A stretch of DNA of 64,000 nt from Macrothele yani (taxonomy: Eukaryota > Arthropoda > Arachnida > Araneae > Macrothelidae), in assembly GCA_039090855.1 (NCBI GenBank), contig CM077023.1:82931127-82995126 (forward strand), in the 5' to 3' direction. The notes under the pieces were generated by a model, which was given only the letters and a program-made list of their open reading frames with translations, had not been told where the DNA came from and did not search any database. The translations under genes and the position numbers were made by a program. The number at the start of each line of letters is the position of its first letter. Position 1 is the stretch's first letter. Shown one piece after another: positions 42,985 through 53,934 of the stretch.

Positions 42985-43760
42985 TACAAACATTAGCAAA
43001 TATCTTCGCTTGGAGTTGCTGTGGAAATAGCCTCAATCTCTGTTTGTATGGTAGCTTTCAGTTCAGCAATTAAGCGTGAATTTGCTTGGAACAACATATA
43101 GTGTTCAAAAGTCCCAGAGGAAATAATTGGGTTCAAATTTTTTGAAGTTGGTGGCCATGGAGACCCATCATTCAAAAAGCCCAGGACACCGGTTCAACAA
43201 TACCCTTTTCGAAAATATAGTAAAAGAAGGAAAAATGTAATTGTTGGTTTGACCATCTTGTTGAAGCCATTTCGAACTCACATCAATTCTGTCAGAAAAA
43301 AGAAAGTCTTTCTTAGAATACGGAGATAAATATCAAAGTTCTCTGTGCAGTCGATGAACACGGGGCCGAATACCCCGAAGCTCGGTAACGCACAACAAAC
43401 TGTAACTCTAATTGGATGCAATGGTTTGAAAACATTAATTGTCAGATTCTCACTCTCCCTAAATCGTACATATTGTTTGTTAATGTAATCATCCAAACAA
43501 AAGTGTGTCTCATCGGAGAACTATGCGATATACAGGACATCTGGAGTTCCTGTAACAGTGCTACATACTTCCCTGTAAAATCGGAATCTCTCAATGTCCC
43601 ATCATCTGATAGTGGCTGACGTATTTGCATTATGTACAGAAATAGCGACAAATTGACTATGCACGAGGTTCAAGTCAAGGACCTCACCAGTGATGGGTCG
43701 CCTGTTTTGCTGCCTGAACAACATCTTCGGTGTTATCAAATCAGCTGCGAATGCGCCCTT
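42985..43760 (-). pseudogene. decayed mariner-like transposase
   Basis: On the reverse strand, FSDETHFCLDDYINKQYVRF (first Asp) is followed by LHPIRVTVCCALPSFGVFGP (43278-43496). A broken stretch follows, then DGSPWPPTSKNLNP and ELKATIQTEIEAIS (42993-43175). This order matches a mariner-type group with D as the third residue. The N-terminal HTH is barely visible above 43600. A right end such as CACCCTGTA (44088-44096) may be its terminal repeat. Confidence 0.72.
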
Positions 43761-44149
43761 TCGTCCGTTTACCAAGCCATTTCCTGTTCCTTCGAACTGT
43801 TAAACAACCTAATGGATAGTGTTTCCGAGTTGTGCACCACAAACAGTAAACTTTTTACGAAATTGTCTCTAAACAGCAACACATGACCCACCTGTTGATT
43901 GGCATAGTAAGTTAAAAGAAACATTCCCTGCGGTGTACCATACGTTCTTGGAATGCAGTCCAATGTTGCCACCTGTAAGATAAAAAAGAAATACCCAAGT
44001 ATGTACAGTAGTCTGCAAAACATTTAGTGCAGTAAAGTTTAATAATTAAAAAGTTCACACTTTTAAAGTGTCAGATGATAGCAAAAACACCCTGTACAAG
44101 GCAGCATAATGTATAGAGAAAAGGGAAATTCATTGTCACCGTCTAGGTG
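43761..44149. other. spacer, probably remains of the mariner relic
   Basis: No clear gene. ACACCCTGTAC near 44088 resembles common mariner-type terminal repeats. Confidence 0.4.
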
Positions 44150-44335
44150 GTCACCCAGCCCAGCTTCCTCTGGCTTCTAATCATTTGTCTGATATGGTTT
44201 CGGAAAGTGGTATGTTTGTCTGATGGCGTTGATTCTGTACCTTCCCTAGAACCTGTGGACCGTAGATTAGGGACGGGCGTCTGCTTACACCCCTACGAGC
44301 TCCTCATGGTGGTCGTTAAATCCTGCAACAAAAAC
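44150..44335 (+). mobile_element. old SINE copy
   Basis: Forward relic with CCTTCCCTAGAACCTGTGGA, TTAGGGACGGGCGTCTGCTT and CTCATGGTGGTCGTTAAATC, colinear with the SINE body and tail. Confidence 0.78.
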
Positions 44336-44668
44336 AATTCATGGTCAAAATAGGATCGATTTTACAAAACGTGTTCAGTAGCAATGCACCTATGCTAGCA
44401 AAAAGCGTATTGGAACTTGCCCATTTGAAAGTTGTTCTGAAAGCATGACAACTTAGAATAATATTTGTATTGAGAAGAGGAAGAGTTATTTTTGTGAACG
44501 AACTATTCGCTCTGTGAAATGATAGAAAATTTTCATCATCACTCTGTTTAACAAAAACTTGAAGAAAAAAATACAGGTAGGCTCAGTTCTGATTGTGCCG
44601 TCAGTTCCGAACTTAGAACTACGACTTGCAGATCGGAGAGTTGAAATGAGCTAGTCGAGTATGGTTTC

Positions 44669-44894
44669 TTTTTTTTTTTTTTTTTTTATTGGAGGTTTAA
44701 CGACCACCGTGAGCAACTCAACGGGCTATAAGCAGTCGCCCGTCCCTAATTTAGGGTCACTGGTTCCAGGGAAGGGAGAGAGCCAGTGCCGTAAGACAAA
44801 CACAACATCCATGCCTGACCGGGATTCGAACCCGGACCCCTTACGGACGAATGATCAGAGGCCAACGCCTTAGACCACTGCGCCACCGGGGCGG
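44669..44894 (-). mobile_element. young tRNA-derived SINE with 13-bp target duplication
   Basis: Reverse orientation. The T-rich start (tail) is followed by GGAGGTTTAACGACCACCGT and the SINE body. The B box complement GGATTCGAACC and the A box complement ACCACTGCGCCACC lie near 44820-44888. The flanks CGAGTATGGTTTC (44656-44668 and 44895-44907) are identical. Nearly identical to 10757-10969. Confidence 0.93.
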
Positions 44895-44907
44895 CGAGTA
44901 TGGTTTC

Positions 44908-46428
44908 AAAGCGTTTATTTAATTTGTTATAGCCAACACAGGTCTATGCAATATGAAAAGTAGTTTACAGAATTTTTACAAATAATGTTGGATACATTGC
45001 AAACATAAAGCTGAGTTCGAGATGGGCCGGGTCGTGACCTACGTCCGGGTACGGGCTCGATTGGTGTGTTGAACTTTTGTTTGACGGCGGCTGCTTTCAG
45101 GCGTTCTCGATACTCTCTATGCTCGGGGCAAGGCTAACCTGACTATGGAGTTTAAGTTACGAAATGTGTACTTCCACTGCATAATATAGTTCCAGTTCAA
45201 AAGCCGTATTCGAGCTTGAACTGAGACCTAAGAAAGCACATCGATATATAGATGTTCTAAATGCCGTACGTACGCGCATTAAAAAAATGAAGATCCCAGT
45301 TTCGGTCGCGTTTCTAAAAACACAAATATTGACATTTTGGCGGCGTCATTGTCCCTTCTGTTTTGCTTCAGAGAGGCTATACAGTGAACACGAGAATATT
45401 TACTGCGACTGGTAGGGAAGAATTGTTAGCCGGAGACGGGGAGATAATGGCTTGGCGGTCATTGTATTGAGCTTACTCCTTTCTTCTTGGTTGCTGTTTT
45501 AAAATACTCATTCAGAAATCGTTTGTCTTGTGGTCGGCAAGGTTAAGAAAGTGTGGGGGTGGAGGGAGGACATCGCGATGGAACGCGAGAAGTTTCCTTT
45601 AGTCTCGCCTTCAGTCATCCTTAAGGGGGAAGGGTCCGCGACACATGGTACCCCATTAGTCCTTGGAGAAATACTAATAAACAAGAGATTTCATGTCGGT
45701 GAATCGGTTTCACAACCTTAACAGTGTAATCAGGTTAGCTTTGCCAGGAGTATAGTTTGTTGGGCTGCAGTGTTCTTGGGCTTCTTACGTTCCTCGTCAC
45801 TTGCTCTTGCCTCTCGTTTTGATTTTCTCCACTTTGGCTTGCGTTCATTCTGCGAATTCCGCGGCATTGTCGAAAGTGTTCACCGGTTCACAAGAAATCA
45901 TTTTTTAAAATGTTCAGTTCAAACGATTGCGAAATGATATTTGTATATATCTCGTCTGGAGCTTTAAAACGATACCACGCACAGTCGTGTTGCTTTCACA
46001 GTTGCCGAGATAGACTGAGTCAAACGCGGCGGCACCCCCAGAAATATTGCGTCATCTCGCCGCGAACAGGAAGCATGGGGAGCGTCGCGCGCACGATGTA
46101 TTGCGCAGTACCCGAATTGGATTCCATGCTGTTTACGAATATGCTAACACGATTAGTGTGCTATACGTATTTTTAACGCTATAATGATTTCAATTGGGAC
46201 CTATTATTGTCACAGGCGGTCGGCCGTAAGTCGCCCCATATTATCTGCGGAGTTAGACGTAGTCCTACGTCAAAAATAGATTTCTCAAGAAGTAATAAAG
46301 CAGCGTTTTACGGTAACTGTGGCAGCTGGCACTAACATTGAAGTTTAATGAAAAGATAACAATGGTAAATGGTATCAGGTGCTCATTAGAATAACGCGCA
46401 TCTGATGGTGTATACAGATATGTATGAT
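44908..46428. other. intergenic, no gene recognised
   Basis: Less AT-rich than most of the window in places (45010-45120, 45530-45720, 45990-46100) but without a protein I recognise. No terminal repeats noticed. It is one of the better places to look for unrecognised host exons. Confidence 0.4.
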
Positions 46429-46429
46429 A

Positions 46430-47965
46430 AGGTGCGTCGCATAAATATAGAGACAGTCGACTTTACGCCGTGAACGTAATGCGAATATTTGTAGGAAGCT
46501 GAAGTGGTCCCTAATTAGACAAAACCCTACAACAAACGTTTCGATCTGTCGAGATGACCGGATTGTGTGAAAAGAACACCACAAAGTGAAATAGTGTAAT
46601 TTTAGGTGTCTCATAAATATAAAGACAACTATGTAAAGTAGCCACATGCAAATGAGATGTACAAATTAGCATGTTGTACGCACGCGCATGGGCCGTAATT
46701 CGGTCCAGCCTACAAAAGACATTGGACCTGCCGTCAGACATTCGTTTGCCGAAATGCCACGCTGCAGTCAACTTTCTGGTGAGAAGGTGCAGAAGATTTC
46801 GAGACAGAGAGCAAATTAATTGCCTGTAGCGAAAATTTGTGAAGCCATGGGGAGGAGCAGGGCAGTCATTTATAAGACTTTACCGAAACGCGGTGCGTTA
46901 ACTGCCAGAAAACGGCCTGGAAGGCTTCGAATAACAACCAAAGGAGATGATCGTGTCATCATGCGTTTAGTTTCATCCCAAAGTTTATCACTACGTCACG
47001 TTTCTCGGATTGCTGGTGTCACCGTCTCAGGAACGCAGTTGATCGACGAATCAAGGAAAGTCGCAACATTGTGCTCCGTAAAATGCGCCGTCTGCCACAC
47101 CTCACGCGGCGCCACAAGGAAGCTAGATTGTTATGGGCAAGCAACCACATGCACTGGACATACGAGTGGATCACAACTATTTTCTCCGATGAGAAAAAGT
47201 TCAACCTGGACGGCTCTGACGGTTGGAACTGCTATTGGCATTATTTACGACGCGAGCCATGCACCTTCTTCAGCAGACAGAAAGGAGTGGGATCTGTGAT
47301 GGTCTGGGGAGCTTTTGCGTTCAATGGGACAACGAATATCATATCGCTTTTCTGCAAGGCTGGCAAAACTTCGAAACGTATCAGGACATACCCAACAGCC
47401 ACTTTTTACCGTTTGCCGAAACTCTAGCATGTGTTGATTATCTGTTCCAGCAAGACAATGCCTCTATCCATCGGTCTGCATCAACAAAAAGCTGGTTTAG
47501 TGACCGTAATGGATGTGACCGTAATGGATTGGCCAGCACTCAGTCTAGATCTGAACTCTATCGAGAACCTCTGGGGTATCCTAGCTCGTGATGTGTACGC
47601 GAATGGACGGCAGTTCTCAAGTGTAGTGGCATTGAAAAAGCAAATTGAGCGAGGTTGGTACGCACGCCGTCCAGAACACTTACATCACTTGGTGGACAGC
47701 ATGCCCAATCGGGTTTTCAGTGTTATTCGGAACAACGGCTCCACTATATTTTATTCGGAACAACGGCTCCTTTATAATTTTGAGACAGTGTATTTCTGTT
47801 TTTTTCTTGTACTTGGCGTTGAAATTGTTATGTTTCTGTCAAACTATTGTGCAGCTGCGTGTCCTATGCTATTTTTGCTATAAATATGAGGTGTACATTT
47901 CAGCTCGTTGTTGTTTCTTTTTTATTCGAGAATTTGTTCTGTCTCTATATTTATGCGACGCACTA
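46430..47965 (+). mobile_element. Tc3-like element with double terminal-repeat sites
   Basis: Outer inverted repeats GGTGCGTCGCATAAATATAG (46431) and its complement at about 47940-47964. A second, similar site lies about 180 bp inward at both ends: GGTGTCTCATAAATATAAAG at 46605 and a complement-like TTTATAATTTTGAGACA at 47771. Paired transposase-binding sites of this kind are known from C. elegans Tc3. Length about 1536 bp. Contains one decayed transposase. Confidence 0.82.
46754..47765 (+). pseudogene. Tc3-like transposase pseudogene (DD34E)
   Basis: Starts MPRCSQLSGEKVQKISRQRA. A stop at about 46817 follows, then LPVAKICEAMGRSRAVIYKT (HTH) and RKRPGRLRITTKGDDRVIMR. Frames then change: WITTIFSDEKKFNLDGSDGW (first Asp), MVWGAFAFNGTTNI, FQQDNASIHRSASTKSW (second Asp) and LDLNSIENLWGILARDVYAN (Glu). 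A 15-bp tandem duplication at about 47503-47532 disrupts the spacer between Asp and Glu, and a 29-bp duplication (about 47726-47775) disrupts the end. Confidence 0.87.
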
Positions 47966-48619
47966 TACTATTTGCAAGAGATTGAAATAAATTAGATGAA
48001 ACTGGTGGCTATTTTCATGCCAGGGAAAACTTTAAGGGATAAACTCATAACAATAGAAATGCCTAGAAAACTCAGTAAGCGAACCAATAAAACACAGAAA
48101 CGATGGAAGACCTAAGTGCATAAATCTGCCAATACCCTTTGACACGTCAATGGCTTCATCCTGAATTTCAACTCTCCATAAAAATATTTTAATCATGAGT
48201 ACAAATTCTAGAGCATGATCGGTATCGACCAACCGAAGATTACCAATAATATATCGGCAGAAAAAGACAGTAATTGATTATTAATCGCTCTTTTATCACC
48301 CTGCAAAGGGATAGATATCGAGTGATATTTAATTGGACAGCAAGTGATATTTAATCTGGCAAGATAAATCTCATCTTTTAGAAATAGGTTAAACATGAAC
48401 TAGTTCTCAGTATGTTGGAAGGCTGCCAGTGATAAATGAGAAGAGTAGTCGAATTAAAGCAAGTGTCACTTCATATAAATGACATTGTGGAAAATAATAA
48501 AAAAGATCAATGCAATGTCTGCAGCATTCGGTCTCAGAGGATCTGTAGTGTCCCCGAACACTGGTGTTTAAACCAGGGTTAATAGACTAAGACCTCTGGC
48601 GTGAACTAAGAAGTATTTA
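47966..48619. other. intergenic, no gene recognised
   Basis: AT-rich spacer. AGTGATATTTAAT recurs at 48320 and 48342. Nothing else seen. Confidence 0.45.
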
Positions 48620-48623
48620 TTAA

Positions 48624-49131
48624 CCCTTTTCAGCCCCAAATTTTATTTTTGAAATTGGAATTTGGGGGGGCAGGGGGGGTGTAATAAATAAAAATAACAC
48701 TGAAAACTTCTTATAACATTTTATTCCTCAAATACAAAATGTTGTTTGTGAACAAAAAATTCACATTTCTGATAATTCGACTTCCTTTTCCTTAATTTGT
48801 TTTCTTCATGAGCATGAAAAAACATCGCTCTTTTCAAAAGGAAATTCTCTTTTGATCTCCCATCTCTGAATATAGGAAACTGTTCAATACAATATTTTTC
48901 ACTTCAAATGGATATCGGCAAAGCAGTTTTTGTTTTGTGCGTGTGAAACATAGAATCATATCACAGTTTTGGCACACAACATAGGAAAATTCTGTCTTGC
49001 TGTTTTTACAGTGTTGTTTTGGATAGTTGTCTGCCAGCTACAATGGGTTTAGTAAGAATTTGTGGTGCTAGAAGGACTACAAAAATTCAAAAAATATATG
49101 TTGTTTCTGAACAATAATGGGCTGGAAAGGG
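48624..49131 (-). mobile_element. internally deleted piggyBac-like element
   Basis: TTAA at both ends (48620-48623, 49132-49135) with 13-bp inverted repeats CCCTTTTCAGCCC and the complement of CCCTTTCCAGCCC. This is the piggyBac signature. It is only 508 bp long and retains the end of a transposase gene on the reverse strand. Confidence 0.9.
48834..49037 (-). pseudogene. piggyBac transposase C-terminal cysteine-rich end
   Basis: The reverse frame reads LADNYPKQHCKNSKTEFSYV, then VCQNCDMILCFTRTKQKLLC, ending at a stop at 48834. The CxxC-type Cys and His spacing (HC, CQNC, LC) fits the C-terminal zinc-binding domain of piggyBac-type transposases, which contacts the terminal repeats. The DDD catalytic domain is absent. 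The small element therefore keeps both terminal repeats and only the DNA-binding tail. Confidence 0.75.
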
Positions 49132-49135
49132 TTAA

Positions 49136-49455
49136 CATAGAAGGAGACCAGACAGAATTATTCCCGTGTAAAGTTAAAAGAATAATTAAAACAATATCGG
49201 CATTTCTTCTTTGCTTTTACGAAAAAATTACATAGTGAAGATAAAAGGGTGGTAGTAAAATAAATTTCAAATCCACCAGCTTTAAGAAGTAATGAGAACA
49301 AGCGATAATCGTTGGGATAGGAGATACAGGTCTCCAAGGGCCTTAATTTGTAAAGCCTGGCCTGACCCGGTCCTGAGCTTTTAGAGCCCGGCTCGACAAA
49401 TTTCAGGCTTTCATCAAGTGTTCTCTGCCACTTATTACAATTAACGCAAGGCATT
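49136..49455. other. spacer
   Basis: No gene recognised. GCCTGGCCTGACCCGGTCC (49357) resembles a motif near 51566 (GCCTGTCCCGGCCTGAGCC). Confidence 0.4.
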
Positions 49456-49710
49456 CTCTAGAGCAGTGGTTTTCCTCTTATGGAACACAGAACGCTTTCT
49501 ATAATGGCCTGAAAGACGTTGTTCATGAAGGAAATTCTAAAATAAATATCCAGATACTTTGGGGAGATGGACTTTGAATTCTCAAATCTGCTATGAGCTA
49601 TGCTGCGATAAATTTTGTAACTGAAAACTCTACAGACTACTAAAAAATGTAGGTATATCAAGTACCTTCTTGGAACTTCTTTGTAATACAGATATGATTT
49701 TAACTGCATC

Positions 49711-49711
<1 letters not shown>

Positions 49712-49749
<38 letters not shown>
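49712..49749. repeat. TTA trinucleotide microsatellite
   Basis: About 12 TTA/ATT units at the 3' side of the reverse-strand LINE fragment. Confidence 0.95.
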
Positions 49750-50654
49750 AATAAAAAGATGATTTCCTTTCTTCCTTCCGGGGCGGGTACGACGTACCAA
49801 GTCTGGTAAGTGGTATTTCTTTTCTCTCAATTGTCCAGGAACTTCCTTACTATCCTACAAGTGTTCAGGATAGCTGCCTTCTGTAGTTCCATGTAGGTGT
49901 TAAGTTGAAGGCATAGTGTCTGTATAGAGCTGTGAATGGTCTTAGGTACAACTCCTGTGGCTGATATTACTATGGGGACGGAGGTGACGTTCTTCTTATG
50001 CCACATTTCCTTGACTTCGTATCGTAGGTCGTTATACTTTGGCAGCTTCTCTCCGTGTGTCTTCTGGATGTTGCACGTGATGGGCACGGCTATGTCAATG
50101 AGGTATGTTGACTTCTTTTCCTTGTCGAGCAGAACGATGTCCGGCTGAATGTGGGGGTGGTCTTATCTGTTCTGATCGATCTGTCCCAGTACATCTTGTG
50201 GGTGTTGTTCTCTAGAAGCGTTGTTGGCTCATACTTGCAGTAAGGGACTGGCTCTATTATAATGGAGTGGTGCTTTCTTGCCAATCTCTGATGTTGGATC
50301 TTGGCGACTTGATTGTGCCTGTTCGTGTACTCTCTTTGTGTAAGGACTTTGCACCCTGCTGTGATATGCTGGATGGTGTCTGGTGCTTGATGGCATTGCC
50401 GACATGTGTTGTTTTCTACTGACGTGTCCTTCAGGATATGCTTCGGATAGTTTCTGATGTTTACAACTTGATCTTGCACAGCCATCAGGAACCCTTCGGT
50501 CTCGGGGAAGAGTGATCCGTTTGTTATCCATGCATTGGAGGCAGTCTCATCCACACGGTCGGATTACAGATCGTTGTAGTGCCTTCCGCGTAGGACTTTC
50601 TTGCCCCAAGCTTCTTCTTTTGGCTCCCTCGTTCCAACCTCGATGGTCTCCTTC
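49750..50654 (-). pseudogene. Dong/R4-type LINE 3' fragment with restriction-like endonuclease
   Basis: The reverse strand encodes the C-terminal end of a non-LTR retrotransposon protein. First comes NAWITNGSLFPETEGFLMAV, then a zinc-knuckle block CRQCHQAPDTIQHITAGC and YWDRSIRTDKTT. After a one-base shift near 50150 the endonuclease core PDIVLLDKEKKSTYLIDIAV (PD...D type) follows, ending with NTCRIVRKFLDN (stop near 49827). TAA repeats lie on both sides (49712-49749 and 50655-50669), as known for Dong elements, which insert into TAA repeats. The RT domain is missing (5' truncation). Confidence 0.83.
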
Positions 50655-50669
50655 TTATTATTATTATTA
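50655..50669. repeat. TTA repeat at LINE 5' side
   Basis: Five TTA units, matching the longer run at 49712-49749 and consistent with insertion into one original repeat. Confidence 0.85.
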
Positions 50670-50981
50670 GGTGAAAGCCCGTCGATAATGACGAAGAAAA
50701 ATAAGATATGTAAAGTAATTTTTCAATAACCAGGTATTCTTTTTGTTTGTGATGTCCAAATGTGAAAGCATGTTTCATGAACATTACAACAATAAAAAAA
50801 AAAAGTATATTGATTGAGGCAGAGATTCAACAATTAAAACAGGCGAACACACTTTCCACTAAGCCACCAAAGTGGGAAAAACGTTCAGACGAAAGAAATT
50901 ATATTGTTAGAGATTATTATTATTATTTAGAAAGTCATTTTGTCCGCGATTAAGGAAAGTTTAAAGACCCCTGCGCTAGAG

Positions 50982-52333
50982 AAGCGAATGTGCTTTACTG
51001 AATTGAACTACCGTAGTAGCAAACGGAATGTAACAGAGAGACGTGACATTTCTCATAAGAATTCCTCCCACAGATGAGATTCAGACCTGATAACCCTAAT
51101 TCTGTTACAAATGTAAAGGCTTTTCCTGTTCTACACGGAAATATAAACAAGGTAACTCCCAATCCCTGAATATGTCAATAAATACTTCAAATTTCCTCAT
51201 CGCCGTTGTAGCAACGGATGGTGCCAGAAGTTTTTTTCGGTTTTAGTTTCGTGTAGCTGAAAACTCTGTTCATGTAAGCATTTCTCGGAAGAAAAAAAGC
51301 CTCGTTTCTAGCCACTAAATCCAATGAAGTGGAAACCGAATTTGATTTCAACCTTTGAAGAAATAAACCTTTCCATTTCAGGCTCTCATATTACAGCCAG
51401 GCTTGCCAGTTTCAGCTGTAATTAATCAACGCATCCAGTGGCGGATGGAGTCTTTCGTTTCATTCAGTGAACTTCGTTATTTGATTATTTTCCAAGCCAG
51501 TCTTCATTTTGTGAGTCGAAACGTTTTTCTTTGATCTAGAAGCAAAATGCTGAATCTTCCAGTACAGGCCTGTCCCGGCCTGAGCCTAGAATTATTCATT
51601 TAACAGATGACAAAAAATCCCAGCTCTTGCAGACCTTTAATAAGAGATAAGCTGTTCACATTTTACTCATCACTAAAGATCACATATTTTCCTGTTCTCA
51701 GTTAATGAGAACTTCAGTGAAAGAAACTTTGATTCTGTCGCCAGTTGAGCTTGGAACTGGGAATTTATTTTGTTGAACTTTGTTTTGTGCTCAGGACTGT
51801 AGGAAACACATAAAATGGACCTTTTCGTTCAGGTCAAAGAACACCTATTTTCTCAGAAACTGGAAAGAAAGAAAATCTCAAAGAAAAACTACAGGTCAGG
51901 TTTCAGAAATTGCCTCAGTCAGCAGCTTTGTAGACTATACTTTGCGCTAGCTAATCAAGTGCAAACTGAAAAACAAAAAGTTTGTTGCTGAACCTGGGAC
52001 AAAAAAGTGGTCACACCTAAACAAAACAAAAAAATCGTAGCTGAGAAATGTATTATTTAAAAAACAAAACATGAACTGTAAGCTTATTCGTATGTGTGAT
52101 ATCAGCACTACTTGTTTTAGTGGGAATCAGTTAAGACCTACCGGAAGGAGGAGGGTCGAAAAAGAACTCCCATTGTTTCTCTGACTAAATGTTACAACGA
52201 AACATGAGAAACAAGTGATCAAATATTTTAAAATCCCTTAGCATGGCTTTCTCTACTGAAGAAGAATTTCATTTTATATTACCTACTCTTACTATGATAA
52301 AGACAGCCTAAAAAAAGGTACCTACAATCAATA
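50982..52333. other. intergenic, no gene recognised
   Basis: AT-rich spacer without recognisable coding or repeats. Confidence 0.45.
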
Positions 52334-53488
52334 CACTAAAGTACCAAAAGTCATGGTATACGGGCGAAGTGCAGCAACTCGACGTGGCACCTATTCCACG
52401 AGTGGCCGGAAGACTTCTAGAGAGATGTTGAGCCATGCCGTCTGAATAGCCGACCACAGTTCTCTGGAATTTGTAGGTGCAGGATCTTGGGTGCGAATGG
52501 ACCTTTCCACCACGTCCCATAAGTGCTCTATTGGGCCCATGTCGGGCAAACGTGGTGGCCACGCCATCCGTCGGAACTGCCCAGAATGCTCCTCGAACCA
52601 ATTTTGGACAACTTGGGCCCGATGACATGGTGCATTGTCCGCCTGGAAAATCCCATCGTTGTTGGGGTACATGAAGTCCACGAAGGGCTGCAAATGGTCA
52701 CCCAGCAGAGCAACAACACGATTATTGGTCAATGACGTGTTTACGTGGACCAGAGAACCCAAACCGTGCCACGTAAAGACATCCTACACAGGTGTGGGAC
52801 CACCACCAGCTTGCACTGTGCCTTGTTGACAGCTTGGGTCCATAGCCTCACGGGGTTTGCACCCCACTCGAACCCTACCATCAGCTCGTAACAACTGGTT
52901 GTGTGACTCGTCGGACCACTCCACATGTTGCCTGTCTTCCAGGGTCCAATTACCGTGTTCACGAGCCCAGGCGAGGCGCTGTGTCCGATGTCGTGGTTTT
53001 AACAATGGCACTGTTGTGTGTTTTCTGCTCTCATACCCTATGGACGCTAAATTACGGTGGGCTGACCTGATGGATATGTCTCTGGTACCTCCTGCATTGA
53101 ATGTGGATGTTATTTGAGCCAGTGTCGCTTGTCTGTTAGCATGGACAATCCTGGTCACACGCCGCTGGTCACGGTCATTCAGCACCCGTGCTGTCAGCGG
53201 TAGGTGGTAATGACTTTCATGAGGTATTCTTGATACACACGTGACACCGTGGGTAGAGGAACCTTCAATGTTCGCACAACTTCGGAAATTGAATGTCCCA
53301 TCCGTCTGGCTCCCACTACCATGCCTCGTTCAATCTCCAATAATTCGCGTCGGCTTCCCATAATCCTACTGACCGTTGTTCAACCTGACACCTGAGATTA
53401 CTGATAAAAGTTGTGGCGTGCATCGCAGCTTTTATTCGACGGTTTAAAATTTGCATACTGCTATCCAATAACTTTTGGTACTTCGGTG
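52334..53488 (-). mobile_element. Tc1-like element, DD36E, with terminal repeats
   Basis: Ends CACTAAAGTACCAAAAGTCA (52334) and the complement of CACCGAAGTACCAAAAGTTA (ending 53488) are flanked by TA at 52332-52333 and 53489-53490. Length 1155 bp. A different family from the DD36E copies at 15.8 and 38.4 kb. Confidence 0.88.
52391..53361 (-). pseudogene. Tc1-like DD36E transposase pseudogene
   Basis: Starts at 53361 with MGSRRELLEIERGMVVGARR and MGHSISEVVRTLKVPLPTVS (HTH). Breaks occur near 53215. The linker (52784-53185) has NDRDQRRVTRIVHANRQATL and SIRSAHRNLASIGYESR and the first catalytic region VEWSDESHNQLLRADGRVRV. The last part (52391-52762) has GIFQADNAPCHRAQ (second Asp) and MGPIEHLWDVVERS (Glu), 36 residues apart. 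The C-terminus is near EVFRPLVE. Confidence 0.87.
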
Positions 53489-53934
53489 TACAATGTGATC
53501 CAGCAGCTAATTTAATGTGATTAAAAGCAAGTGATCTATTACCATTCATTAAAGAAACGAGAAGGGACGTTTGCTTGGATAAACGCGCATTTTTCTCTTG
53601 GTAATGGAGATTAGGAAAGGGTAGACGGAGTGGAGACATTTTATGTGAGATCTAAGTTTCTGTTAAGAATGGAATAATACCCTTATGGAATGTTTTGACA
53701 CGTTTGTGAACGGAAGGGATGCTTATCACCAATTCTGGTGAGACGAATTAGACGTTGACTGAGTATCTGATGAGTAAAGCTCGGATTTTCAAGCATTAAA
53801 AATCTCCAAACTACGTAAGCTACTAAAAAGTCAAAAAATATTCGCTAAAGTACAAGAAATATGCATTAAATGTATCTAAAAGTTTTACTGTAGGATCCAT
53901 ACACTCAACGTAGAAAACATTTGATATACCTACC
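53489..53934. other. spacer
   Basis: No gene recognised between two Tc1-like elements. Confidence 0.4.

Larger units (their letters stand above)
49464..50973. mobile_element. hAT-like element carrying a LINE
   Basis: Ends CAGTGGTTTTCCTC (49464) and the complement of CAGGGGTCTTTAAAC (50973) match the common CAGNGGTT hAT terminus. The flanks CTCTAGAG (49456-49463) and CGCTAGAG (50974-50981) agree in 7 of 8 bases, an 8-bp duplication. No hAT transposase is visible. A Dong-like LINE fragment lies inside. Confidence 0.75.

Noticed and set aside
45530..46176. Possible host exon in GC-richer spacer
   Set aside because: Open frames are short and match no family I recognise; no splice-site pattern convincing by eye. 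Left as unannotated.
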